A program made the position numbers and the translations under genes. Below the pieces are notes generated by a model, which was given only the letters and a program-made list of their open reading frames with translations, searched no databases and had not been told where the DNA came from. This document shows, piece by piece, positions 7,239-13,204 of a stretch of DNA of 14,164 nucleotides (the first letter of the stretch is position 1; every line of letters begins with the position of its first letter). Source of the stretch: Anaerolineales bacterium (GTDB lineage Bacteria > Chloroflexota > Anaerolineae > Anaerolineales > Villigracilaceae); NCBI GenBank assembly GCA_016789485.1, contig JAEURE010000038.1, positions 1-14,164 of the forward strand. Reading direction: 5' to 3'.

Positions 7239-7769
7239 ATGAAACCCCGCCTCTTTTTCTGGACAGTGAGTCTGATCGTCGTACTAGCGGCATCTGCCTG
7301 CGCCTCAGCGCAATCGACCAGCGCTCCCGTTGCCGAAGCCCCTCCCGTGGAAGCACTACCCGCCACGGCTGCCCCTGAAGCGACTGCTCCAGCGGCTACC
7401 ACAGCCAGCAGCGTGGATGTGCAAGCCGTTGCCACTTCCCGCGGCCCTGACCTCGAAGCAACAGATCCAACCACGGTTAGCCTTGCTTCAGGACAATTGC
7501 ACTTGGTGGAGTTTTTCCGCTTCACCTGAGGTACGTGCCGTTCAATGGCGTCCATGGTTCATGGACTCGAAGCAGAGTATTACGGCAAGGTTAAATTCTC
7601 TTATCTTGATGCCGACGACCCCCGTACTGATGTATTCCAAAAAGAGCTTGGCTTTTATTACCAGCCCGAGTTCTATCTTCTGGATGCGAACGGGAATTTG
7701 ATCAAGAAGCTCATCGGTTACATTTCAGAAGATGAATTTAGAAGTCTGTTTGATGCAAACCTGCAATAG
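7239..7769 (+). CDS. Putative selenoprotein: secreted thioredoxin-fold lipoprotein with Sec-Gly-Thr-Cys active site (in-frame TGA)
   Basis: Read with the TGA at 7527-7529 as selenocysteine, this encodes 176 residues. Residues 1-20 form a signal sequence ending LAASA before Cys21, a plausible lipobox, so the protein is probably an exported lipoprotein. Residues 22-75 are an Ala/Pro/Thr-rich linker. A thioredoxin domain follows: SGQLHLVEFFRFT, then Sec97-Gly-Thr-Cys100, RSMASMVHGLEAEYYGKVKF, YLDADDP, and YYQPEFYLLDANG with the cis-proline at Pro143. Sec97 aligns with the first redox cysteine of CxxC. The only other cysteine is the lipidated Cys21, so the redox pair depends on position 97. AGGAG at 7227-7231 stands 7 nt before the chosen ATG. 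A SECIS-like hairpin follows the TGA. The alternative is a Cys-to-stop mutation, giving a pseudogene; the intact downstream fold and hairpin argue against it. The physiological role is unknown, probably extracytoplasmic thiol redox chemistry. Confidence 0.82.
7527..7529 (+). other. In-frame TGA, predicted selenocysteine codon
   Basis: The codon order is ACC TGA GGT ACG TGC, giving T-U-G-T-C. The upstream and downstream parts are in the same frame without any frameshift. The TGA occupies the position of the nucleophilic cysteine of the thioredoxin CxxC motif. Confidence 0.8.
7550..7566 (+). promoter_or_regulatory. Bacterial SECIS-like hairpin
   Basis: GTCCATG (7550-7556) pairs perfectly with CATGGAC (7560-7566) around a GTT loop (7557-7559). 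There are 27 nt between the TGA and the loop. The known bacterial SECIS pattern asks for a short stem-loop with a G at the start of the apical loop about 16-37 nt after the UGA, and all of these are met. A lower helix TGCCGT (7536-7541) with ACGGCA (7582-7587) could enclose it. The hairpin lies in coding sequence, as is usual for bacterial SECIS elements bound by SelB. Confidence 0.72.
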
Positions 7770-7776
7770 AAGTTAA

Positions 7777-7816
7777 ATAATAACAGCGCGGACAATATTG
7801 TCCGCGCTGTTATTAT
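7777..7816. terminator. Bidirectional intrinsic terminator (40-bp perfect palindrome)
   Basis: Two 20-nt arms are perfect reverse complements with no spacer; the GC-rich core is CAGCGCGGAC and the flanks are A/T-rich. The hairpin starts 7 bp after the selenoprotein gene's stop and ends 11 bp before the stop of the convergent transporter gene. Its A/T-rich outer arms supply U-rich 3' ends in both directions, so it can terminate both transcripts. Confidence 0.8.
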
Positions 7817-7827
7817 CGATTAGTTGA

Positions 7828-9195
7828 TTACACAGCATTCCCATCATACTTCTTAGCGTCAGCAATGGCTTTGCTCACATTTACGAACGGAAGCAGGATC
7901 AAGCCCATGATGAAGAAGAAGATCAACGAGAGAATGGCGATGCGCAGGTTGCCGAACATTTGATTCGCCAACCCGAAGACCAGTGGTCCGATCCACGAAG
8001 TGCCGCGTTCGCTGATCTCATAGAAAGAGAAGAATTCCGCTTCCTTGCCGTTGGGGATCATCTGCGCAAACAGGCTGCGGCTTATGGCTTGCGATCCGCC
8101 CATGACCAACGCGATAAACACACCGAGAATGAAAAATTGTAAAGTTGCGGTCTCGCCTCTTAATCCGCCATAGGCGTAAATCACCACTGCCGACCAGATC
8201 ACTAAGCTGACTACAACGGACTGCTTCGCGCCGATCCAGCCTGCCAGTTTGCCCCAGAACAAGGCTCCAAAGAAAGCCACGAATTGGATCATCAAAATAA
8301 CAGCTGTCAGCGTAGTCTGTTCGAGTTCCAGCCCGCCCTGGATAAGGGGGGCGGCGGCAAAAGTCGCAGCGACTGCAATGACGGTTTGGATGCCGTCATT
8401 GTATAGAAAATAAGCCAGCAGGAATTTCAAAGTTTCGGGGAAGTGCTTTACTTCACTGAAGGTCTTCCGAAGTTGTTTAAAACCAATGGTCGCGTAGGTT
8501 TCACCCGCAGGAAGTTGACGTGCCGCATGGCGCGGGCGCAATCTCTTCCACGTGAAAAACGAGAATCCAAGCCACCAAATACCCGCTGATGCCAGATTGA
8601 TTCGCACTGCCAATTCACTTGGGACTCCAAGGTCTTCGCTAAAAATGAAGAAAGCCAAGTTGAGAGCCAGCAAAATACCGCCGCCCAGATAACCCATTGC
8701 CCAGCCATACGAAGAGACCCGATCCCTTTCATCTTCACTTGCAATATCTGGAAGGTAGGCATTGTAAAAGACAATTGCCGCGCCAAATGCAAGGTTGGCA
8801 ACGATGAACAACACGCCGCCCAACCACCATAAATTACCTGTCAGCAGGAACATTAGAATGGTTGCGATTGCACCAATGGTTGCAAAGACTTGCATCATTT
8901 GTTTGCGCAAATGTGAGTAATCTGCAATTGCGCCGAGGATCGGCAGGAACAAAACCTGCATGCCCACAGAGAAAGAAATGCAGTAGGGCAGGAATGAATC
9001 AGGTGCTACGGGAATTCCCAAAAACGAAACGGTTGATGTTCCTGCTGCTTCTGCCGCGGTTCGCGCAAGGCTCGCCACAAACGGTCCCAGAAACACGGTC
9101 CCCACTGTGGTGCTGAATGCTGAGTTGGCCCAATCGTACATGGCCCATCCGAAAATCTCTCTTCGATCATTTACCATCGTGCCGTCTTTTGCCAT
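7828..9195 (-). CDS. UMF1-family MFS transporter (Atg22-like)
   Basis: This is a 455-residue, roughly 12-helix major facilitator of the UMF1 family, bacterial relatives of the yeast vacuolar amino-acid effluxer Atg22. Family signatures are EIFGWAMYDWANSAFSTTV near the N-terminus, GAIADYSHLRKQ between helices 2 and 3, FYNAYLPDIASEDERDRVS, FLLAYFLYNDGIQTVI at the start of the second half, and GGSQAISRSLFAQMIPNGKEAEFFSFYE. The substrate is unknown; amino-acid export is possible by analogy. The start ATG at 9193-9195 is chosen because GGAGGA stands 4 nt before it; an upstream GTG at 9234 would add 13 residues but has no comparable site. It converges on the selenoprotein gene and diverges from ffh. 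Confidence 0.87.
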   Translation of the reverse strand: MAKDGTMVNDRREIFGWAMYDWANSAFSTTVGTVFLGPFVASLARTAAEAAGTSTVSFLGIPVAPDSFLPYCISFSVGMQVLFLPILGAIADYSHLRKQMMQVFATIGAIATILMFLLTGNLWWLGGVLFIVANLAFGAAIVFYNAYLPDIASEDERDRVSSYGWAMGYLGGGILLALNLAFFIFSEDLGVPSELAVRINLASAGIWWLGFSFFTWKRLRPRHAARQLPAGETYATIGFKQLRKTFSEVKHFPETLKFLLAYFLYNDGIQTVIAVAATFAAAPLIQGGLELEQTTLTAVILMIQFVAFFGALFWGKLAGWIGAKQSVVVSLVIWSAVVIYAYGGLRGETATLQFFILGVFIALVMGGSQAISRSLFAQMIPNGKEAEFFSFYEISERGTSWIGPLVFGLANQMFGNLRIAILSLIFFFIMGLILLPFVNVSKAIADAKKYDGNAV

Positions 9196-9239
9196 GATTC
9201 CTCCGCGGGTTGAATTGGATGTAAGCAAGAACACGCGCC

Positions 9240-9268
9240 AGTATAAGGAGTTTCGCCTTCGGTGTAAA
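9240..9268 (-). promoter_or_regulatory. Promoter of the UMF1 transporter gene
   Basis: On the minus strand TTTACA (9263-9268), a 17-bp spacer and TATACT (9240-9245) each match the consensus at 5 of 6 positions. The leader is about 38 nt and carries the GGAGGA ribosome site. A transcript from here begins downstream of 9234, which supports the 9195 start. Confidence 0.72.
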
Positions 9269-9315
9269 GCAGATGTTTGTAAATGAATTATTAAGATGAA
9301 GTGCCCGCCTCGCGC

Positions 9316-9344
9316 TTGACCCTCAACCTGCTACGCGCTAAAAT
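9316..9344 (+). promoter_or_regulatory. Promoter of ffh
   Basis: TTGACC (9316-9321), a 17-bp spacer and TAAAAT (9339-9344), each 5 of 6 to consensus, precede ffh. The start near 9351 leaves a short leader with a CTGGAG ribosome-site-like sequence at 9358-9363. It points away from the transporter promoter at 9240-9268. Confidence 0.75.
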
Positions 9345-9372
9345 GCACCTCCTACACTGGAGCATTTAACTC

Positions 9373-10695
9373 ATGTTTGAAACCCTCACTGGACGACTAA
9401 ACCAAATCTTTGACGGACTCCGCCGCCGCGGCAAACTATCCGAAGCGGATGTGGATGCCGCGATGAAAGAAGTGCGCCTCGCACTCATCGAAGCGGATGT
9501 GCATTTCAGCGTCGTTAAAACCTTCATTGCCAAGGTGCGCGAGCGTGCCGTTGGCGCAGAAGTATCGAAGGCGCTCAACCCTGGTCAGCAAGTCATCAAG
9601 ATCGTGAATGAAGAGATCATTAGCATGTTGGGTGAGCCGGTTGGGTTGAATCTCACAGGTCCCAAACCGCGTGTGGTTATGATGGTCGGCTTGCAAGGCG
9701 CTGGTAAAACGACCGCCTCTGGCAAACTTGCGCGTTTGCTAAAAGCAAAAGGTGAGCGCGTACTGCTCGTGGCTGGCGACCCATATCGTCCCGCGGCTGT
9801 GAAGCAATTGCAGCAGCTTGGCGAACGCCTCGATGTGGAAGTGGAAGCCGATACATCCATCACACCGCCGCAACTCGCGAAGCGAGCGTTGGACAAAGCG
9901 GAAAAGGGTGGATTCAGCCTGGTGATCGTCGATACAGCTGGTCGGTCGCAGTTGGATGCGGGTTTGATGGATGAGTTAAAAGCCATTCATGCAAATGTCA
10001 ACCCCGTTGATACGCTCCTCGTCATCGACTCAATGATCGGCCAGGAAGCGTTGAACATTGCACAGGGATTCAAAGATGCCATCAACTTGACAGGCCTCAT
10101 CCTCACAAAAATGGATGGTGACTCGCGCGGCGGCGCGGCTATCTCCATTCGTTCGGTGACAGGCGTACCGATCAAGTTTATCGGTACAGGCGAGAAGCTC
10201 GACGCCTTGGAAACGTATGATCCCTCACGTTTGTCCTCACGCATTTTGGGCATGGGCGACATGATCGGTTTGATCGAAAAAGCGGAAGCTGCTTTCGAAG
10301 GGCAGGACATGGAAAAGCAAGCCCAGAAGATGATGAAGGGCGGTTTCTCGCTGGAAGACTGGCTCGACCAAATGAAACAGATGAAAAAGATGGGACCACT
10401 CGCACAAATTATGGAGATGTTGCCAGGCCAGATGGGGCAGGCTGCACGCGGCATTGACCCGACTGTGGTGGAAAAGTCATTCAAGCAGTCTGAGGCGATT
10501 ATCAACTCAATGACGTTGAAGGAACGCCGCGATCCTGACCTTTTAAATGCTTCACGACGCAGAAGAATTGCCGCGGGCTCAGGCATGGAAGTGCAGGATG
10601 TGAATCGCCTGATTAAGCAATTCCGCGAAGCGCAGAAGATGATGAAGATGATCCAGAAGACAGGCGGCAAGGGCTTGGGGAGAATGTTTGGGTAA
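9373..10695 (+). CDS. ffh: Signal recognition particle protein Ffh (SRP54 homologue)
   Basis: This 440-residue GTPase binds signal sequences of nascent membrane proteins and, with 4.5S RNA and FtsY, delivers ribosomes to the Sec translocon. The N domain covers about residues 1-90 and contains ALIEADVHFSVV. The G domain has the P-loop GLQGAGKTT (106-114), GDPYRPAAVKQL, the G3 motif DTAGR (187-191), TKMDGDSRGGAA (245-256) and GTGEKLDALE. The methionine-rich M domain (about 310-440) contains MMKGGFSLEDWLDQMKQMKKM and the RNA-binding SRRRRIAAGSG segment, ending in a Met-rich helix (KMMKMIQK). All functional motifs are intact and the length is normal. It heads the rightward translation/secretion cluster with its own promoter; rpsP has a separate promoter just behind its stop codon. 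Confidence 0.97.
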   Translation: MFETLTGRLNQIFDGLRRRGKLSEADVDAAMKEVRLALIEADVHFSVVKTFIAKVRERAVGAEVSKALNPGQQVIKIVNEEIISMLGEPVGLNLTGPKPRVVMMVGLQGAGKTTASGKLARLLKAKGERVLLVAGDPYRPAAVKQLQQLGERLDVEVEADTSITPPQLAKRALDKAEKGGFSLVIVDTAGRSQLDAGLMDELKAIHANVNPVDTLLVIDSMIGQEALNIAQGFKDAINLTGLILTKMDGDSRGGAAISIRSVTGVPIKFIGTGEKLDALETYDPSRLSSRILGMGDMIGLIEKAEAAFEGQDMEKQAQKMMKGGFSLEDWLDQMKQMKKMGPLAQIMEMLPGQMGQAARGIDPTVVEKSFKQSEAIINSMTLKERRDPDLLNASRRRRIAAGSGMEVQDVNRLIKQFREAQKMMKMIQKTGGKGLGRMFG

Positions 10696-10699
10696 AAAA

Positions 10700-10729
10700 T
10701 TGTAGAGTCCGACTTTTCTCTGGTAAAAT
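10700..10729 (+). promoter_or_regulatory. Promoter of the rpsP-khpA-rimM operon
   Basis: An extended -10 box TGGTAAAAT (10721-10729) lies 18 bp after a weak -35 match TTGTAG (10700-10705). The predicted start near 10736 gives an unusually long leader of about 115 nt before rpsP. Confidence 0.55.
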
Positions 10730-10798
10730 ATAGCGCTGTGATTTCAGCCCGCCACCCTCTCTGGCCTGCCTGAGACACAAACTAAACCAACGCGTACA

Positions 10799-10818
10799 TG
10801 GCGCCTTCTCTAGCGCCA
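10799..10818 (+). other. Hairpin in the rpsP leader
   Basis: TGGCGC (10799-10804) pairs with GCGCCA (10813-10818) around an 8-nt loop. The hairpin is followed by an A-run and not a T-run, so it is not a terminator in the rpsP direction. It sits in the long leader 33 nt before the ATG and could be part of a regulatory structure, but nothing proves that. Confidence 0.35.
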
Positions 10819-10851
10819 AAAAACGCAACAATTTCAAGGAGTAAGTAAAAC

Positions 10852-11196
10852 ATGGTTCGAATTCGTTTACGTCGTATTGGTCTTAAAGGCCAACCCACGT
10901 ACCGCCTGGTGGCTGCTGATAAAGAGTCTCCGCGCGATGGCCGCTTTTTGGAAATTTTGGGAGTGTACAACCCCCGCACCAACCCCGCGACAATCCATTT
11001 AAAGGAAGATCGCATTTTCCATTGGATGAAGAACGGTGCTCTTCCCACCGAATCCGTTGCACAGATTTTCAAGACTTCTGGCACACAGGAACGCTTTGAG
11101 CGCCTCAAGAAGGGCGAGTCCGTTGAAGCCCTCGTTGCTGAAGCGGAAGCTGCTGAAGTCAAGCGCGCCGCGCCCGTCAAAACCCGCAAGGACTAA
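10852..11196 (+). CDS. rpsP: 30S ribosomal protein S16
   Basis: This 114-residue protein is ribosomal protein S16, a small-subunit assembly protein that binds 16S rRNA. The N-terminal signature is MVRIRLRRIGLKGQPTYRLV, followed by DGRFLEILGVYNPRTNPATI and a later ALPTESVAQIFKTSG. It is somewhat longer than the common 80-90 residues because of a charged Ala/Glu/Lys-rich tail from about residue 90. An AGGAG site lies 10 nt before the ATG. It is the first gene after a strong extended -10 promoter and is followed by khpA and rimM, the usual neighbours. Confidence 0.97.
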   Translation: MVRIRLRRIGLKGQPTYRLVAADKESPRDGRFLEILGVYNPRTNPATIHLKEDRIFHWMKNGALPTESVAQIFKTSGTQERFERLKKGESVEALVAEAEAAEVKRAAPVKTRKD

Positions 11197-11203
11197 TCAT
11201 TTG

Positions 11204-11234
11204 GGCCCTAAAGGTTGAATAAACCTTTAGGGCC
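11204..11234 (+). terminator. Strong hairpin between rpsP and khpA, probable attenuator or partial terminator
   Basis: GGCCCTAAAGGTT (11204-11216) pairs perfectly over 13 bp with AACCTTTAGGGCC (11222-11234) around the loop GAATA. It is followed by only three Ts, so termination is likely incomplete. It would lower khpA and rimM expression relative to rpsP, or protect the rpsP mRNA 3' end. Confidence 0.6.
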
Positions 11235-11251
11235 TTTGAAAGAAGTCAGTT

Positions 11252-11482
11252 ATGAAAGACCTTATTGAATACATTGCCCAATCTCTCGTGGAACATCCCG
11301 AGGAAGTCATTGTGAAGCAGAGTGGCGGCAACCGTGTCCGCGTTGAACTCAGCGTCGCCAAGGATGATATGGGGCGCGTAATTGGCAAAGGCGGCAAAGT
11401 GGCGAATTCCATACGCACACTTCTGCGAGTGGCAGCCGAACGTGAAGGCAAACAAGCCACACTTGATGTGACGGAACCCTAA
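11252..11482 (+). CDS. khpA: KH-domain RNA-binding protein KhpA
   Basis: This 76-residue protein is a single KH domain of the KhpA (YlqC) type, a small cytosolic RNA-binding protein that in other bacteria pairs with KhpB and affects cell division and RNA metabolism. The start MKDLIEYIAQSLVEHPEEV is typical. The RNA-binding loop is IGKGGK at 44-49 (GKGG), followed by the helix VANSIRTLLRVAA. It sits between rpsP and rimM as in many bacteria. The ribosome site (GAAAGAAG) is weak and lies just behind a strong hairpin. The TAA stop abuts the ATG of rimM directly, suggesting translational coupling. Confidence 0.95.
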   Translation: MKDLIEYIAQSLVEHPEEVIVKQSGGNRVRVELSVAKDDMGRVIGKGGKVANSIRTLLRVAAEREGKQATLDVTEP

Positions 11483-12019
11483 ATGGCAACAGAAACTCAA
11501 TCAGGCTCGCCAAAAGGCGAGTCTATTTATTTGGCAATTGGATTCCTCCGCCGTCCACATGGCGTGAGCGGTGAAATTATTATGGACTTGCATACCGATT
11601 TCCCCGAGCGTATCAAAGCGGGACGCAAGGTGTACATCGGCGAAAAATACGAAGCTGCTACATTTGGCAGTGTCCGCGTGCATGGCGACGGATTGCTTGT
11701 CTCTTTGCGTGGATATGACACTCCGGAGACCGTTGGGCGATTCCGCAATCAGTGGGTGTATGTCAAAGCTAGGGAAGTGCCGCCGCTTCCGGAAGGCCAG
11801 TATTACAAATATGAATTGATCGATCTCGATGTGGTGGATGACAACGGGAATACACTTGGCAAGCTTGTGGAGATTCTGGAAACAGGCGCAAACGACGTTT
11901 ATGTTGTCCGCAATGAAGCGGGAGAGGAAATCCTTTTGCCCGCCATTCCTTCGGTCATCTTGAATGTGGATATGCAAGCCCATAAAATAACAGTTCACCT
12001 GATCGATGGTCTTATCTGA
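11483..12019 (+). CDS. rimM: Ribosome maturation factor RimM
   Basis: This 178-residue protein binds S19 and helps mature the 3' domain of 16S rRNA in the 30S subunit. The N-terminal RimM domain shows YLAIGFLRRPHGVSGEI (about 16-32), with the conserved PHGxxGE motif, and then LLVSLRGYDTPETVGRFRNQWVYV. The C-terminal PRC-barrel-like domain begins near YYKYELIDLDVV (about residue 107), followed by ETGANDVYVV and EILLPAIPSVI. The ATG follows the khpA stop codon with no spacer. The usual next gene, trmD, is absent; dprA follows after a 69-bp gap. Confidence 0.95.
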   Translation: MATETQSGSPKGESIYLAIGFLRRPHGVSGEIIMDLHTDFPERIKAGRKVYIGEKYEAATFGSVRVHGDGLLVSLRGYDTPETVGRFRNQWVYVKAREVPPLPEGQYYKYELIDLDVVDDNGNTLGKLVEILETGANDVYVVRNEAGEEILLPAIPSVILNVDMQAHKITVHLIDGLI

Positions 12020-12073
12020 AATAGATGTTGAACGTTCGACTCCTGATTCGAGTATGCAATATCACGCTCTTTG

Positions 12074-12082
12074 TGGTTAAAT
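12074..12082 (+). promoter_or_regulatory. Possible extended -10 box for leaderless dprA transcript
   Basis: TGGTTAAAT (TGn extension plus TTAAAT) stands 6 nt before the dprA ATG, the same arrangement as at the CoA-transferase operon. No clear -35 box is seen and no Shine-Dalgarno sequence precedes the ATG. Confidence 0.4.
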
Positions 12083-12088
12083 AGCTCG

Positions 12089-13195
12089 ATGGATGATAGA
12101 AAATATTGGGTTGGTTTTAATCTAATTAAAGGCATTGGCGCAGTGCGCATGCAGGGATTGGTTGCGTACTTCGGTGATATGGAAACCGCCTGGAATGCAG
12201 ACCCTGCCAGTTTGGCAGAAGCAGGTCTCGGCGCGAAAGTGATCGAAAGAGTTCTCGTGGCACGAGAAACCGTCAATCTTGAAAAAGTTTGGGAGAAGAT
12301 TGAGGCGCAGGGAATTAAAATCCTCACATGGGGTGATGAAGCATATCCAGCCCGTCTAAAAGAAATCGATCAGCCGCCGCCCGTCATGTATATTCGCGGC
12401 GAATATTTGCCCGATGACTTGTTTGCCGTTGCCATTGTTGGTACGCGCAAGGTTACACCATATGGCAGGCAGGTGACGGAGGAGATCGCGTCGTTTCTTG
12501 CCGCGAACGGAATGACAGTAGTCAGCGGCCTCGCGCGCGGAGTGGACGCGATTGCGCATCAAGCTGCGCTGAAAGCTGGCGGGCGGACGATAGGCATTCT
12601 CGGCTCCGGGGTAGATAAGATCTATCCGCCTGAACATCGCGGTCTCGCGGAACAAATGATGGAGCGCGGTGCGATCATCAGTGATTATGCGGTTGGGACT
12701 CCGCCTGACGCTTCAAATTTTCCGCCGCGCAATCGAATCATTTCGGGTTTATCCTTGGCAGTTGTGGTCGTGGAAGCTGCTGAAACGAGCGGCGCGTTGA
12801 TCACCGCAGAATTTGCCGCCGAGCAGGGACGTGAAATTTTTGCTGTGCCGGGCAGCATTCTTGCTCCGCAGTCGAAAGGCACAAACCGTTTGATTCAAAA
12901 AGGCGCGCAGCCTTTGCTGACACCTGATGACCTCATGCAGGCTTTGGATTTGACTCGTGTTGGCGCACAAAAATCTGCGCGAAGGATTTTACCTGCCGAT
13001 GAAACCGAAGCGCGTGTATTGAACGTTTTAGGGAGCGAGCCCCTGCATGTGGATGAAATTCGCAGTAAAGCTGGTTTGCCAATCGAGAAAATATCTGCTA
13101 CCCTTGCTATGATGGAATTGAAGGGAATGGTACGGCAGGTTGGCGGTATGAATTACGTGGCAATGCGGGAAGATAAATCGGATTATCAAGTTTAG
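12089..13195 (+). CDS. dprA: DNA-processing protein DprA (Smf)
   Basis: This 368-residue protein belongs to the DprA/Smf family, which binds incoming single-stranded DNA and loads RecA during natural transformation. The N-terminal helical region (about 1-65) contains GIGAVRMQGLVAYFGD, a helix-hairpin-helix-like SAM-type segment. The Rossmann-like core has AIVGTRKVTPYG (115-126), TVVSGLARGVDAIAHQAAL (143-161), GSGVDKIYPPEH, FPPRNRIISGLS (211-222), VVEAAETSGALITAEFA and FAVPGSI. A C-terminal winged-helix DML1-like domain covers about 305-360. The start at 12089 is preferred: an upstream TTG at 12071 would add six residues not typical of the family. It is followed after 9 bp by the mannose-1-phosphate guanylyltransferase gene. 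Confidence 0.94.
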   Translation: MDDRKYWVGFNLIKGIGAVRMQGLVAYFGDMETAWNADPASLAEAGLGAKVIERVLVARETVNLEKVWEKIEAQGIKILTWGDEAYPARLKEIDQPPPVMYIRGEYLPDDLFAVAIVGTRKVTPYGRQVTEEIASFLAANGMTVVSGLARGVDAIAHQAALKAGGRTIGILGSGVDKIYPPEHRGLAEQMMERGAIISDYAVGTPPDASNFPPRNRIISGLSLAVVVVEAAETSGALITAEFAAEQGREIFAVPGSILAPQSKGTNRLIQKGAQPLLTPDDLMQALDLTRVGAQKSARRILPADETEARVLNVLGSEPLHVDEIRSKAGLPIEKISATLAMMELKGMVRQVGGMNYVAMREDKSDYQV

Positions 13196-13204
13196 GAGAT
13201 TTTG

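Noticed and set aside
7530..7553. Alternative SECIS hairpin with loop GTTCAAT (GCC/GGC core)
   Set aside because: Its loop begins only about 10 nt after the TGA and the stem needs bulges, so the perfect hairpin at 7550-7566 fits better.
7142..7555. Minus-strand ORF of 137 codons, Ala/Ser-rich
   Set aside because: It is antisense to the signal/linker part of the selenoprotein gene; its composition mirrors the Ala/Pro-rich linker, and it shows no recognisable domain.
9196..9234. GTG at 9234 as the UMF1 transporter start
   Set aside because: It has no ribosome site, and the predicted transcript begins at or downstream of it; the ATG at 9195 has GGAGGA at good distance.
9987..10778. Minus-strand ORF of 263 codons opposite ffh
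   Set aside because: It is the antisense shadow of the Ffh G and M domains, which are fully conserved on the plus strand; it is Cys/Ser/Ile-rich with no motif.
12071..12088. TTG at 12071 as the dprA start
   Set aside because: It adds six residues not typical of DprA and overlaps the -10-like box; ATG at 12089 fits better.
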